A stretch of DNA of 64,000 nucleotides from MWEH01 sp035409945 (GCA_035409945.1 DAONQC010000002.1:124001-188000); one strand, 5' to 3'. Counted from the stretch's first letter, positions 1-9,181 are shown. A program made the numbers and translations. Notes: a model not told the origin generated them from the letters alone.

Positions 1-854
1 TATGGCCTAATTGAGCCAAATAATATATCGCCCTTCTCCATTTTAAACAAATTGGTATCAAAATTTGAACTACTGTTGAACTCGCTCAGCGCAATCGACC
101 CTGATGGCATAACACTTAAGTCTATTGTTTTAACTTCCGGTCCATCATAAGCATCAGTATTGCCAATTAAAACAAGATCTAATATCTTTTTGACTTCCCA
201 TCCTTCTGGTATCTCTCTTTTTAGCGCTTCGTTCCAAATCATCTTTCCGCCAGAAGATCTATAAGGTTTTCCATCTTCATTAGGAAATTCAAACTGTAAA
301 AACCAATAATCATATATTGTCCTTGCAGTTAACTCAAGTTCTTTGTTAATAGAGTTGTTATTAGTCATTTTTTTGGTCAAGGTTAAGTATGTTTTAGCTA
401 TTTTTTTTTGTATGTTTTTTGGCGGAACCGGAATCATTATTTTTTTGAACATAACGTGAGTTAAATCGGGCTGTACAGAGTTTTTTGCGAATGATAAAGC
501 TTGATTTCTAAAAAAATCAGACTGTAACACCGTAAATAAATAGTCTTTATCTAACTCTTCATCAATTAACGTAATAATGAATGAATTATTATGAACAACA
601 CCTTCGAACCCTCTAAAAGCAAGTCCAATTTGTCCCGTTCTTGTATAAATTATATCGTCCTTTTTTGCAACAACCGTAGAATTCACATCAGTTGATACAT
701 ATCTTTTAAATTTGTTTTCTAACATATCTGCAATTCTAAGCAGAGGCAATTTAAATTTCCCATGCGAACTGTTACTAACTAGATGAGCTGAGTCTTTATT
801 TATCGCCAAACCTTGACTTAACGACACATACTTTCCTATTGGCTTAAGCTCCAT
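1..854 (-). CDS. hsdS: Type I restriction-modification specificity subunit HsdS (5' part, cut by left window edge)
   Basis: This is the DNA-recognition subunit of a type I restriction-modification complex. Its target-recognition domains choose the bipartite site that HsdM methylates and HsdR defends. The reading frame opens at an ATG at 852-854, inside the last codons of hsdM (11-base overlap), and stays open to position 1, giving about 284 residues. The N-terminal half reads as one recognition domain (around residues 52-56 I see DIIYT, then RTGQIG). It is followed by a helical spacer with the motif ARTIYDYWFLQFEFP, typical of the conserved HsdS spacer, and by the start of a second recognition domain (GWEVKKI, then GDILFGSIRP). 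The ribosome binding site GGAGG lies in the hsdM end. Translational coupling to hsdM is likely. The second half lies outside the window, so integrity cannot be judged. Confidence 0.9.
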   Translation of the reverse strand, partial: MELKPIGKYVSLSQGLAINKDSAHLVSNSSHGKFKLPLLRIADMLENKFKRYVSTDVNSTVVAKKDDIIYTRTGQIGLAFRGFEGVVHNNSFIITLIDEELDKDYLFTVLQSDFFRNQALSFAKNSVQPDLTHVMFKKIMIPVPPKNIQKKIAKTYLTLTKKMTNNNSINKELELTARTIYDYWFLQFEFPNEDGKPYRSSGGKMIWNEALKREIPEGWEVKKILDLVLIGNTDAYDGPEVKTIDLSVMPSGSIALSEFNSSSNFDTNLFKMEKGDILFGSIRP

Positions 855-2469
855 AATTAAATTCCTCCAGCTGCTTTTGGATTTCATTCTCAAGAAATTT
901 TCCAATACTAAAAAGTTTATCCAGATTGGTTTTATGCACATTCATCTTTGTTTCGAATTCAAATGGAGTTAGTTCAATATATTCAATTTTTACATCAAAA
1001 TATTCCCCTGCAGATAAAGAATAATTATTATCTTTAATATTTTTATAATCCACAACAACAGAAAAATTTTCAACACTTTCTTTGTTTATAAAAGTTAAAA
1101 TAATTTTTTCTATTTCAGTCGGCGTCAGTCTCTTTTTCTTTAATCCTTGACTATCTTGATACTCTTCTCCTAAATTTGACGCATCTATTAAAATAACCTT
1201 ATCCTGTGATTTACTCTTATCAAAGAATAATACAGAAACATTTGTCCCTGTGTTTGCAAATACATTAGTTGGCATCGAGATACAGCCATATACAATTTTG
1301 TCATCAACAATTTTTTTCCTCAGTCTCTTTTCAATGCCTTGTGATTTGTTTATAAAACCAGCAGGAACAACAATAGCCCCTTTCCCGCTGTCTTTTAATG
1401 AGTTAAGTACATGTTGTATAAAACATGTATATATCGCCATAGACTCTTTTTTCTTCGGCGGTACTGTAGGCACGCCAGCCCAAAACCTAGTTGTTTGAGC
1501 AGCTATACTTTCCCTCGTATCAGAAAAATCCATTTTAAATGGCGGGTTAGAAACAACAAAGTCAAATTGTCTTAATGTATGCCCGTCATCTGACCTATGA
1601 TATGGTAAAACCAATGTATCTCCTTGAATAGCATTGTCAAGGGAAGTAATTAGCCCGTTTAAAATTAAGTTCAACTTTAACATTTTATTGCTTTTTTGCG
1701 AAATGTCTTGTGAAAAAATAGTACACCTATTTTCCCCTATTTGATGTGCGAGAGCCATCAACAACGTTCCCGTACCAGCCGATGGGTCATAGCATTCAAT
1801 ATTATTGTATTCGCCATCTCCAACGAGTAGCCTCGCCATAATAGTTGCTATTGAATGGGGTGTGTAATACTCTGCATATTTACCACCTCCAGCAGTATTA
1901 TAGTCTTTTATTAAATATTCAAAAATAGCCGCAAAAAAATCGTAATGTTCTGAAAACGTTTCTTCAAACGAGAAATTAACTAACTTATCAACTAATGCTC
2001 TAGCAAAGTTAGCTCTTGCAGACTCATCAGTTACAAACACTGTTAATTTTTCAAAAAGAGGGATTTTTGTATTTTGTGATGTCTGTGTTGAAAAAATATC
2101 TATATTTTTATCAGCTATATCTATCATGGTTTGATCAAAAATCAAGTCAAAATCCCCTCTGGTCTGCTGATTCCAAAGATTAGATATTAAATGTTCAGGG
2201 TTAAGTCTTGGAATATCTGGTGAAAGCAAATCAAATAAATCAAGTCTCTCATCTTTGCTCATTTCCTTATAAACTCGTTCCCACCTGTCTGCACTTCTGA
2301 GTTTAGGGGAAATTTTCTTCATTTCATAACCAAATTTATCATTTAGAAATTTATAGAGAAAAACTTGTGTAATTATTTTATACTCGTTCCCATCATTGCC
2401 CATTCCATAGGATTGACACGTAGCTTTCAATGAGTCTATAAGATTAATTGTTTTTTGTTTAATATCCAT
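844..2469 (-). CDS. hsdM: Type I restriction-modification DNA methyltransferase subunit HsdM
   Basis: This N6-adenine methyltransferase subunit uses S-adenosylmethionine to protect host DNA at the site read by HsdS, and it forms part of the HsdR2M2S1 complex. The 541 residues hold the SAM-binding motif I (DPSAGTGTLLM, about 228-238) and the catalytic motif IV NPPF (308-311). An N-terminal helical domain (about 1-150) and the ARANFARAL segment resemble the HsdM N-terminal family. Length is within the usual 480-550 range. It lies 17 bases after hsdR and overlaps hsdS by 11 bases, so hsdR-hsdM-hsdS is a tight operon in that order. A GAGAGG sequence about ten bases before the ATG is the likely ribosome binding site. 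No frameshift or missing motif is seen, so the methylase looks active. Confidence 0.96.
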   Translation of the reverse strand: MDIKQKTINLIDSLKATCQSYGMGNDGNEYKIITQVFLYKFLNDKFGYEMKKISPKLRSADRWERVYKEMSKDERLDLFDLLSPDIPRLNPEHLISNLWNQQTRGDFDLIFDQTMIDIADKNIDIFSTQTSQNTKIPLFEKLTVFVTDESARANFARALVDKLVNFSFEETFSEHYDFFAAIFEYLIKDYNTAGGGKYAEYYTPHSIATIMARLLVGDGEYNNIECYDPSAGTGTLLMALAHQIGENRCTIFSQDISQKSNKMLKLNLILNGLITSLDNAIQGDTLVLPYHRSDDGHTLRQFDFVVSNPPFKMDFSDTRESIAAQTTRFWAGVPTVPPKKKESMAIYTCFIQHVLNSLKDSGKGAIVVPAGFINKSQGIEKRLRKKIVDDKIVYGCISMPTNVFANTGTNVSVLFFDKSKSQDKVILIDASNLGEEYQDSQGLKKKRLTPTEIEKIILTFINKESVENFSVVVDYKNIKDNNYSLSAGEYFDVKIEYIELTPFEFETKMNVHKTNLDKLFSIGKFLENEIQKQLEEFNYGA

Positions 2470-2486
2470 AGTTTATTGCCTCTCTT

Positions 2487-5400
2487 TTATGCGCTCATAT
2501 CATTGTATTGTTCCATGTATTGTGTACTTAGTCTTGATTGAAGAAATGTCCTATCCCCTCTTTCGAGCTTAAGATTTAACTCTTGATTACATTCCATAAT
2601 TTGTTGCATTATTGTACGGTCAAAATATGTATCTAGTTTACGAATATGGCCTCTCTCATACACTTTTTGATCTATTCTTGCTTTAACATTATTTAAAAAA
2701 ATCAAAATTTCTTCATCATATTCTGAAACAATAGGTGTTTCTTGTCTTTCTTTTCTACTTCTATTTTCTTCTCGTATCCTTTTATGTACCCTAGCAAACT
2801 TAAAATCATCACCATATTTTTTTAGCAAAGTATTATTTTTGTTTTGGAGTTCTTTAAGCTTTTTAAGCGTTTCGTCAAGAAATTTGACATGCTCTTCAAA
2901 CTCATCGAGACCACTTATCACGAACCCTCTTTCTTTAAATCTTTGAATGAATGCTTCTTTTAGCGTTATATACTCGGGATCTTCTTGATCTATATTCTTC
3001 CTAAACTCTGTTATCACTCTATTCCATTTTTCTTGCACATTTTGGTCACCCGATACCACCTTCATCTCTTCTACAGTTAACTTATTAAATTTAAAAGTTA
3101 TGCCATACATGGCTTCATTAATTATTTGTCTAGTCTCATCAGAGAGCTTGATTGCCTCTTTTTGATTAATATTGTCTATACAATGTTGAACGAGTGTAAT
3201 CAATTTAGGAAGATTTTCTATTTTGAGCGTATTAAATTTTTCTTTTAAATCAACATCGCCAAATGTTTTTACTAAGTTGAAGCAATCCCTAGCAGTTGTC
3301 AAAGCACGCCTTAAATCTATCAAAACTTGTTTATCTTCAACCTCCGAAACTTCCTTATTGAACTCTTCAAGATTGTTCGTTGTGTAACTAAATAAAAGTT
3401 GCTTAGTCTCCTTTAATTGTCGTTCTAATTCTTCTGAGTTCTCAATGACTTGAGTAAATGTATCCGTAGCACATCCTTCACCTACTTCATTGGGATCGTT
3501 AAACCTATTCAATTCCTTCAAATATGCAGCATTAGTTTCCTCAAAACTTTGTTTAATGTCTGCATAATCTATAACATAGCCATACCTAAGTTTCTTATAT
3601 GGTCTATTGACTCTCGTAATAGCTTGCAATAAATTATGGTCTTTTAATTGACGGCCAAAATATAGTCTTTTTAATCTCGGTGCGTCAAAACCAGTTAAAA
3701 GCATATTATATACAAACAGAATATCAATAGTCATATTTTTCTTAAAATCTGTAATTATCTGTCTTTGGGTTTCCTTATCATCACTATCATATAGAATAAG
3801 TTTAGCTTTCAACTCACTACAAATAATGTCATCTTTGTTATTCAACTCCGTTTGAATGTCGTTAAAATATTCATACATCTTTTTTGCCTGAGTGCTAGTT
3901 TCACAAATAACCATTCCGCCTAGTGTGTTATCAGCCTGACCTGCTCTAAATTCATTTAAATCTGATATAATAAATCTTAACAATTCTTTTACATATGCAT
4001 CATGTTCTATGATATCTGATTTTTTTATATGTTTCTTTTCAACTAGCTTGTCTAATTCTTTATATATTTCTGACAGTCTTTCCTTATAGTATGTTGCCAC
4101 TGGTTCTCGAAGTACCTTTAAAGTGTAACCATCTTGTATAGATTTGTCGTAATAGTATGTATGAAAATAATTACCAAAAATGCGCCAAGATTCCCTTTCT
4201 TCCTTCAATAGCGGCGTGCCTGTCAAAGCAATTTTTATTGCATTTTGGTCTGCATTAAATAAATTAGAAAGAAAACTACCTTCTGGCTTATACCCCCTAT
4301 GCGCTTCATCCACGATAAAAATCCTTTGTAAGTTAATATCGTATTCCGCAAGATTTACAGCATCATGGTCTTCTTTAAATTTTTGAATATTAACAACTGT
4401 TATTTCTTTCTCTCCTGTGCTTCCTTGTTGAGATTGCCGAGTTCTAAACTGTTCCATTAATTTGTCCTTAGAATCAACAGTTTTAACAACAAGCCCCCTC
4501 GCTTCAAATTCATCTTTTGCTTGATTTAACAAATCTAACCTATCTACTATAAAATAGAAATTCGTGACTTGATTTTTAGTAGCAAAATAGTCTGTAAGGA
4601 TATCGTGCAAAAAATACGCAAGTGCCGTCTTCCCACTACCCTGAGTGTGCCATACCACACCACTGTTTTCTCCTTGTTTTAACCTTCCTACTATTGCCAA
4701 TGAAGCAAATAGTTGTGGGTACCGCATAATATGTTTTTGGTCAATCCACTCTATATTTCCATCAATTTCTTTTTGACTACTCACATAAACGATTCCGTAA
4801 CGTAGCAAATATAATAACCGCTCTGGCGAACACATCGAGGTTAATATACGATTGGTGGGAGTGTTTACATCTAGATTGGTTTGATATTCTGGTGTAGCGC
4901 GAATTACCTGACAATTGTAATCAGAGAGAATTCTTTTTTCTAGTTCGGGATTTATGTCTTTATATGGATATTTTTCATTATATGGTGCAATCTCAGAATT
5001 AAGGGGGTTTTCCTCTCTAAACACACTAAAAACAGCTTCCTTTTTTGCTACTGTGCTGTAAAACGCACCTTGAATTGGAACAATGCCATTTATATCAGTA
5101 GCATATTCCATGTTGTTCGAGAATATCATCAGCTGTGTAATGTTAATAAACCTCCTAAACTTGCGATTAGGAAACCTGGCTTCATTCATCCTTTTGCTCT
5201 CTGCAATTATCCCCCCTATATTGTTAGGTTTTTTTACTTCGACAAAAACAAGAGGAAGTCCGTTAATAAATAAAGTAATGTCAGGCCTGAACTCTTCTTC
5301 CCCGTTTTTATACGTGAATTCTGCAGTAAAATGAAAGGTGTTATTGCCAATCTCATCAAAATCAATTAATTTAACTGGAGACACCGTTTTGAGCCTTTTA

Positions 5401-5651
5401 AAAAAACTTCTCCCTAAATCATCGTAATCTAATTCTTGTTTAATTTCTCTAAGCACTTGTCCGAACTCTCCAGCCGAATCAGGATTAAGTTTTGCAAATT
5501 GTTTCTTAAAAACATCAAGTAATATGTTAGTGTCTGGATCATATTTAGCACCAGCCTGGTCTGTTGAAATTTTTCCATAATACTCATAGCCTAATCTATG
5601 TAAATGTACCATTGCAGGCATTTGAACCCTTGTAGCTTCATTAAATAACAT
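2487..5651 (-). CDS. hsdR: Type I restriction endonuclease, translocase/nuclease subunit HsdR
   Basis: This ATP-driven motor and nuclease cuts unmethylated foreign DNA after translocation. The 1054 residues show the N-terminal PD-(D/E)xK nuclease (RPD at 122-124, then VEVKK at 137-141), a Walker A motif (TQGSGKTAL, about 336-344), a DEAH box (448-451), the ALTGTPL motif III, and a helicase C-terminal region containing ITRVNRPYKK. The last 350 residues are a charged helical region that normally docks to HsdM. The start is supported by AGAGG seven bases upstream. It begins 317 bases after the CD-NTase gene, so it probably has its own promoter. All catalytic motifs are intact. Confidence 0.96.
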   Translation of the reverse strand: MLFNEATRVQMPAMVHLHRLGYEYYGKISTDQAGAKYDPDTNILLDVFKKQFAKLNPDSAGEFGQVLREIKQELDYDDLGRSFFKRLKTVSPVKLIDFDEIGNNTFHFTAEFTYKNGEEEFRPDITLFINGLPLVFVEVKKPNNIGGIIAESKRMNEARFPNRKFRRFINITQLMIFSNNMEYATDINGIVPIQGAFYSTVAKKEAVFSVFREENPLNSEIAPYNEKYPYKDINPELEKRILSDYNCQVIRATPEYQTNLDVNTPTNRILTSMCSPERLLYLLRYGIVYVSSQKEIDGNIEWIDQKHIMRYPQLFASLAIVGRLKQGENSGVVWHTQGSGKTALAYFLHDILTDYFATKNQVTNFYFIVDRLDLLNQAKDEFEARGLVVKTVDSKDKLMEQFRTRQSQQGSTGEKEITVVNIQKFKEDHDAVNLAEYDINLQRIFIVDEAHRGYKPEGSFLSNLFNADQNAIKIALTGTPLLKEERESWRIFGNYFHTYYYDKSIQDGYTLKVLREPVATYYKERLSEIYKELDKLVEKKHIKKSDIIEHDAYVKELLRFIISDLNEFRAGQADNTLGGMVICETSTQAKKMYEYFNDIQTELNNKDDIICSELKAKLILYDSDDKETQRQIITDFKKNMTIDILFVYNMLLTGFDAPRLKRLYFGRQLKDHNLLQAITRVNRPYKKLRYGYVIDYADIKQSFEETNAAYLKELNRFNDPNEVGEGCATDTFTQVIENSEELERQLKETKQLLFSYTTNNLEEFNKEVSEVEDKQVLIDLRRALTTARDCFNLVKTFGDVDLKEKFNTLKIENLPKLITLVQHCIDNINQKEAIKLSDETRQIINEAMYGITFKFNKLTVEEMKVVSGDQNVQEKWNRVITEFRKNIDQEDPEYITLKEAFIQRFKERGFVISGLDEFEEHVKFLDETLKKLKELQNKNNTLLKKYGDDFKFARVHKRIREENRSRKERQETPIVSEYDEEILIFLNNVKARIDQKVYERGHIRKLDTYFDRTIMQQIMECNQELNLKLERGDRTFLQSRLSTQYMEQYNDMSA

Positions 5652-5968
5652 ATTTATACCTCTTTATTTTGTATATCCATTCTTCGATTAGTTAAAATTA
5701 CCATTTTATTCTTTTATCGCTGGCAAATATTTTAAATAATGGCAATGTGTGCCCACGATTATGCAACTGTTTTATCGTTTTATTGTAACATAAATATATT
5801 GCATTACACTAATAATGTTTTTTATTTCTTCACTACAATATATATGTTTATTCTCTGATTGCAACCTTAAATGTAAACCAATATTAATTTATAGAAAAAA
5901 GTATCGTTAATATTATTTGGCCAATCAAAGCTTATTTAAGTATTCACGGCATTGCCAGAATATAATGA
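5652..5968. other. AT-rich spacer between the CD-NTase gene and hsdR
   Basis: These 317 bases contain no plausible gene. The sequence is very AT-rich. On the minus strand a TACAAT-like -10 lies near 5785-5795, but I see no convincing -35 at 17 bases, so a separate hsdR promoter is only inferred from the distance. No inverted repeat with a T-run follows the CD-NTase stop codon. Confidence 0.4.
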
Positions 5969-7501
5969 TTATTCAACAATAACCTCAAAAGGTTCACTAA
6001 CCCCAACGCATCGTTCTTTATTATCCTTGGTAATAGTTATGAAACATTGAACATAATGTATTCCCGTGTATGCAGTACTTTCTTTTCTTGAGTTCAGCGG
6101 GTCGCCCTCTTTGCCATTACAGTTACAAAACTCTCCCCTCAAATCCTCTTTTTCTGTTGCTTCTTTTCCTGTGTTTGTAACTTGCCATTTCACCGTATAA
6201 GGGGGATGTATATTATGAAATGGGAAAAATATTAAACGTGTTTCTTTGGGTAAAATAGTTCCACTAGTTAAAAGATCATAAGTATCTCCCTTATCAACGC
6301 TCCGTTTAGCCTTAATGATAACATTAGATCTTTTAGGCAAACTCCACGGTGGTTTCATTTTATGAGTAACTTTTTCAAGTGCAACACATGAAAAGGATTT
6401 AGTCTCCTCGCACAACGACGCGAGCTTCTCTTTTAAAAGCTGGGTTTTATATTTCGTCATCAGTCTATCCACTGGCTTTTGAGCAAACATTTTTTTGAAA
6501 ACTCTCTCAAAATCAGTGTAATTTGATAAACTGTCTAATTCCATAAAATCTGTATTTGCTTTACTTAACCATTCGTAAAACGATTGAGCCTTTGCTGGGT
6601 TTTCATTCCACTTATCAGCAAAATTTTCTAATTTCATAACTGGATTTTGTATTAAATATTTTCTGTTTGTATCTTTTATAATCCAGTGATCCATATTTTC
6701 TAACGCTTTACAGATGAATTCGTATATATTCTTTTCCCCGTCATAACATAAAGCCGTCAGTGTCGTTATAATCATAGATATTGGTTTTAGAGATTCTTCA
6801 TCATCTCCAAAATAAACATCACGATGGCGTTTCAACAATTGGATTGCTTTTTGTAAAGTAGTTTTTTTAGGGTATTCGGGCAACCTCTCTACACTCCTAA
6901 TAGCAGCTTGGTCTGCGTTTATTTGAATTCTTTCTCTAAACCATTCAGCATATCCCCTAGGATTGGTTGGAATGTAATGATAGGTTTTCGTGTCTTTATT
7001 TTTATCCGTAGCTAGTAGTGATAATTCTGGTCTGCTCATATTCTGATATAATTGTTTCAGCCTAATATCATTTCTATAATTTTCACTGAATGGGACAGCT
7101 GGAAGAATATCCATGTGAAAATTAAGGTTTTCGCTATACTGGAGCGTCCAACAACGTCGTCCTTCTTCATCAAGCATTTTCCTATATGTGTCGTGTTCTT
7201 CAAGTCGTTTACCAACTTTTGTCTTAACATAAGCTGGGCTCAAATCATCAAAAGCCTCAGTAAACATACAAACCAAATCAATGTCATAATCATCTTCTTC
7301 ATTAATCGGCTTGATGGCAGTTCCATACATCATGCTGCCCTGTGGAAATATATGAACCTTATGCTTAGCTATTAAAGTTTCCTTCTGATTAAGCCAATCT
7401 GCAACACTGTTGTAAGCTCGCCTCATTAGCCCTTCTTGACTATCAGTAATATCAATTTCATCCGCAAGTTCATTCAATAATTTATTCAACAAATCATTCA
7501 T
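5969..7501 (-). CDS. CBASS CD-NTase (cGAS/DncV-like nucleotidyltransferase) with C-terminal AGS-C-like sensor domain
   Basis: This is probably the signal-making enzyme of a CBASS anti-phage system: on infection it would synthesise a cyclic di- or trinucleotide that activates the neighbouring nuclease. In the 510-residue protein, counted from this ATG, the nucleotidyltransferase GS motif (FPQGSMMYG) is at about 52-60, the metal-binding DIDLV aspartates are at 73 and 75, and a third acidic residue is in HMDILP at about 131. The helical core follows. The last ~115 residues (PPYTVKWQVTNTG, then a segment containing LRGEF) resemble the AGS-C domain found on many CD-NTases. A GTG start nine bases further upstream is open, but AGGTGA five bases before this ATG favours the start given. 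It overlaps the cap5-like gene by eight bases, so the two are coupled. The nucleotide product and CD-NTase clade cannot be read by eye. Confidence 0.9.
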   Translation of the reverse strand: MNDLLNKLLNELADEIDITDSQEGLMRRAYNSVADWLNQKETLIAKHKVHIFPQGSMMYGTAIKPINEEDDYDIDLVCMFTEAFDDLSPAYVKTKVGKRLEEHDTYRKMLDEEGRRCWTLQYSENLNFHMDILPAVPFSENYRNDIRLKQLYQNMSRPELSLLATDKNKDTKTYHYIPTNPRGYAEWFRERIQINADQAAIRSVERLPEYPKKTTLQKAIQLLKRHRDVYFGDDEESLKPISMIITTLTALCYDGEKNIYEFICKALENMDHWIIKDTNRKYLIQNPVMKLENFADKWNENPAKAQSFYEWLSKANTDFMELDSLSNYTDFERVFKKMFAQKPVDRLMTKYKTQLLKEKLASLCEETKSFSCVALEKVTHKMKPPWSLPKRSNVIIKAKRSVDKGDTYDLLTSGTILPKETRLIFFPFHNIHPPYTVKWQVTNTGKEATEKEDLRGEFCNCNGKEGDPLNSRKESTAYTGIHYVQCFITITKDNKERCVGVSEPFEVIVE

Positions 7502-8642
7502 TGTTTTCACCTATATTAATCGCTACTTCATATTTTTTATTCGTGTAATTATACACAACCAGTGGTAAATCAACTGTATTATTGCGGTGCCTTCCAATTT
7601 CTATAGCAACAGAAGCTGGAACCGCAGCAAAAACATGTATTTTTGTGTCATTTGTGCATTTTTTACGCAAATCTTCTTTTAACACTTGATAACAATGTAC
7701 AAAGTTCTCTAATTGCGTTTTATTACGCAAATAATCATCATATTGTTCATGATCTGGTTTAACTTCAACAACAATAGCATTTTCCCAGGATGTAACTGAT
7801 TGAACCTCCTCTTTCTTAATTTGCCCACTTAATGAAAGAATTAAGATAACTTTTTTAGGATTTTTATTTTCTTGAATATAATTTACAATATACGTTGTTT
7901 GATTTTCACTTATTTCCCAATCCCAAGTAGCTGGTGATTTTTTTAACTGATATACATCAATGTTTTGCTTGTTTGACAAAAGGTCTCCTAATTTTACAAG
8001 TAACGGAATTGGTCCTATTGCGAACACTGAAATATTTAAGAATCCACTCCTATAATTTTCGATTGCTGGAATTACTCTTTTTTCGAACGAACGAATTAAG
8101 TTCTTTTCTTCTAATTCCCAATATATTGGGTCTTCAACGCCATATGATGAATCCTTTAATGTTAAATCAATATCATCATCCATTGCCTTTTTAGGAACTA
8201 AGGCCTTTTGTATTTCAGTATTAATCATCATTTTCCGCCCATGCAAATTAGGAGAATACTTTAACACAAGGGTTGGGATAATACGCTCAATATTCGTTGT
8301 TTTTACAACAAATTCTTCGAAATCATTTTTGAGCTTTAGTAAGACATCGGGTGGATAATCTTCAGGATGAACAAAATCAATTTCGTGATGACAATCATAG
8401 CATAGTAATAATAGGTTTTGAATATCATTTATATCCATATTTGTGCTAATCATCTTAATTTTATATTCAGCTCGTTTGCCTTTGTCGCTAACTGGTAAAT
8501 TATGTGCAATTTGCGAGAAGTTTCCCATTACTTTACTCAGTGGGTGCTGATAAATCAGCCTACCACATTTTTCACACCTACCAGCACTCATTGCCCAAAG
8601 CATCTTTTCAACTGAATTTTTAATTTTTTTACGTTCTGACAT
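7494..8642 (-). CDS. cap5: CBASS effector: HNH endonuclease fused to SAVED domain (Cap5-like)
   Basis: Known Cap5 proteins are nucleases switched on when their SAVED domain binds a cyclic oligonucleotide; they then degrade DNA and stop phage growth by killing or arresting the cell. In these 382 residues the N-terminal HNH module has a zinc-binding CxxC (23-26), AHNLP (46-50), NLLLLC with a second CxxC, and CHHEID (84-89). The C-terminal half (about 185-382) has the SAVED pattern, including KVILILSLSG and HVFAAVPASVAIEIGR near the end. GGAG ten bases before the ATG is the probable ribosome binding site. It is the first gene of the pair, followed by the CD-NTase. No Cap2/Cap3 accessory genes are present, so this is a minimal two-gene (type I-like) arrangement with an effector often seen in larger operons. 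Confidence 0.9.
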   Translation of the reverse strand: MSERKKIKNSVEKMLWAMSAGRCEKCGRLIYQHPLSKVMGNFSQIAHNLPVSDKGKRAEYKIKMISTNMDINDIQNLLLLCYDCHHEIDFVHPEDYPPDVLLKLKNDFEEFVVKTTNIERIIPTLVLKYSPNLHGRKMMINTEIQKALVPKKAMDDDIDLTLKDSSYGVEDPIYWELEEKNLIRSFEKRVIPAIENYRSGFLNISVFAIGPIPLLVKLGDLLSNKQNIDVYQLKKSPATWDWEISENQTTYIVNYIQENKNPKKVILILSLSGQIKKEEVQSVTSWENAIVVEVKPDHEQYDDYLRNKTQLENFVHCYQVLKEDLRKKCTNDTKIHVFAAVPASVAIEIGRHRNNTVDLPLVVYNYTNKKYEVAINIGENNE

Positions 8643-8724
8643 AACCTTAAAACTCCAATATTTATTTTGGGTTGTTTTGACACCATTTTTGCTATCAGCA
8701 ATTCAATTGATGTATGCTCTGATA

Positions 8725-8754
8725 ATTATAACATATAATTAAAATCTACAACAA
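8725..8754 (-). promoter_or_regulatory. Candidate sigma-A promoter of the CBASS pair
   Basis: On the minus strand TTGTTG (8749-8754) and a perfect TATAAT (8725-8730) are separated by 18 bases. It points into the cap5-like gene with a leader of about 75 bases. The -35 is weak and the call is by eye only. Confidence 0.5.
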
Positions 8755-8779
8755 AACTAATCGGACATAAAGTAATCAT

Positions 8780-8795
8780 GTCCCATTAATGGGAC
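8780..8795. promoter_or_regulatory. Perfect 16-base palindrome upstream of the CBASS promoter
   Basis: GTCCCATTAATGGGAC is a perfect dyad 25 bases upstream of the candidate -35 of the CBASS pair. It could be a dimeric regulator site or part of a small hairpin. Nothing in the window encodes an obvious cognate regulator. The remainder of the 8643-8970 spacer holds the promoter above and the terminator of the tRNA gene. Confidence 0.4.
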
Positions 8796-8928
8796 GCTGC
8801 ATCTGAAACCATAACAATTCTGCTTTTTAAAACCTAATTAACCATAATATAGAATAAGCGTTAGTTAAATTGCTAAAAAGCACATCCAAATTTAAACATA
8901 GTAATAAGGACCATAAACCTTTTAAACT

Positions 8929-8956
8929 AAAAAACGAACCCCTAATAAGAGTTCGC
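8929..8956 (-). terminator. Rho-independent terminator of tRNA-Val
   Basis: On the minus strand CGAACTC pairs with GGGTTCG (one G-T pair) around a seven-base loop and is followed directly by six T. It begins 15 bases after the CCA end of the tRNA gene, so it should end that transcript before the defence block. Confidence 0.7.
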
Positions 8957-8970
8957 CTAAGGAATTATAC

Positions 8971-9046
8971 TGGTGGGCGATAAGGGACTCGAACCCCTGA
9001 CTTTCTCCACGTCAAGAAGACACTCTACCAGCTGAGTTAATCGCCC
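8971..9046 (-). tRNA. tRNA-Val (anticodon GAC)
   Basis: This 76-base gene folds as a full cloverleaf. The acceptor strand GGGCGAT pairs with ATCGCCC, the D stem ACTC pairs with GAGT, the anticodon stem TCTTC pairs with GGAGA (one G-T pair) around loop TTGACGT, and the T stem AGGGG pairs with CCCTT around TTCGAGT. The anticodon at 34-36 is GAC, which reads valine GUC/GUU codons. The 3' CCA is encoded. It is a single gene with its own promoter and terminator. The defence block starts beyond its 3' end, the usual side for integration of islands at tRNA genes. Confidence 0.96.
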
Positions 9047-9061
9047 ATTAAACTGAAATAT

Positions 9062-9090
9062 ATATTAGCAAAAAAATAATTAGATGTCTA
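9062..9090 (-). promoter_or_regulatory. Promoter of tRNA-Val
   Basis: On the minus strand TAGACA (9085-9090) is followed after 17 bases by TAATAT (9062-9067), about 16 bases before the first base of the tRNA. The hexamers are reasonable matches and the position fits a tRNA promoter. Confidence 0.6.
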
Positions 9091-9127
9091 GTAATATTTT
9101 TAGGATATAGTGTCTAGCGTAAATTAG

Positions 9128-9181
9128 GTTAGTTATTAAAGTAAGTGCAACGGTAAGCGCGCGAGCACAAATATTGAGAAC
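9128..9181 (-). repeat. Dispersed spacer repeat, copy 1
   Basis: This copy of a spacer repeat family contains the core AGTAAGTGCAACGGTA on the plus strand, with GTTAGTTATTAA before it and a TTGAGAA-containing arm after it. Other copies are at 13817-13882, 56631-56870, 63226-63325 and, degenerate, 61870-61900. It carries the GC-rich word AAGCGCGCGAGC. It has no coding potential. Confidence 0.65.

Noticed and set aside
5070..5334. Two overlapping plus-strand frames inside hsdR
   Set aside because: They run antisense to the nuclease domain of hsdR with no start signals and overlap each other.
7494..8642. HNH protein as an extra restriction enzyme of the type I system
   Set aside because: The C-terminal SAVED domain and overlap with the CD-NTase gene tie it to CBASS. 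The type I system already has a complete HsdR.
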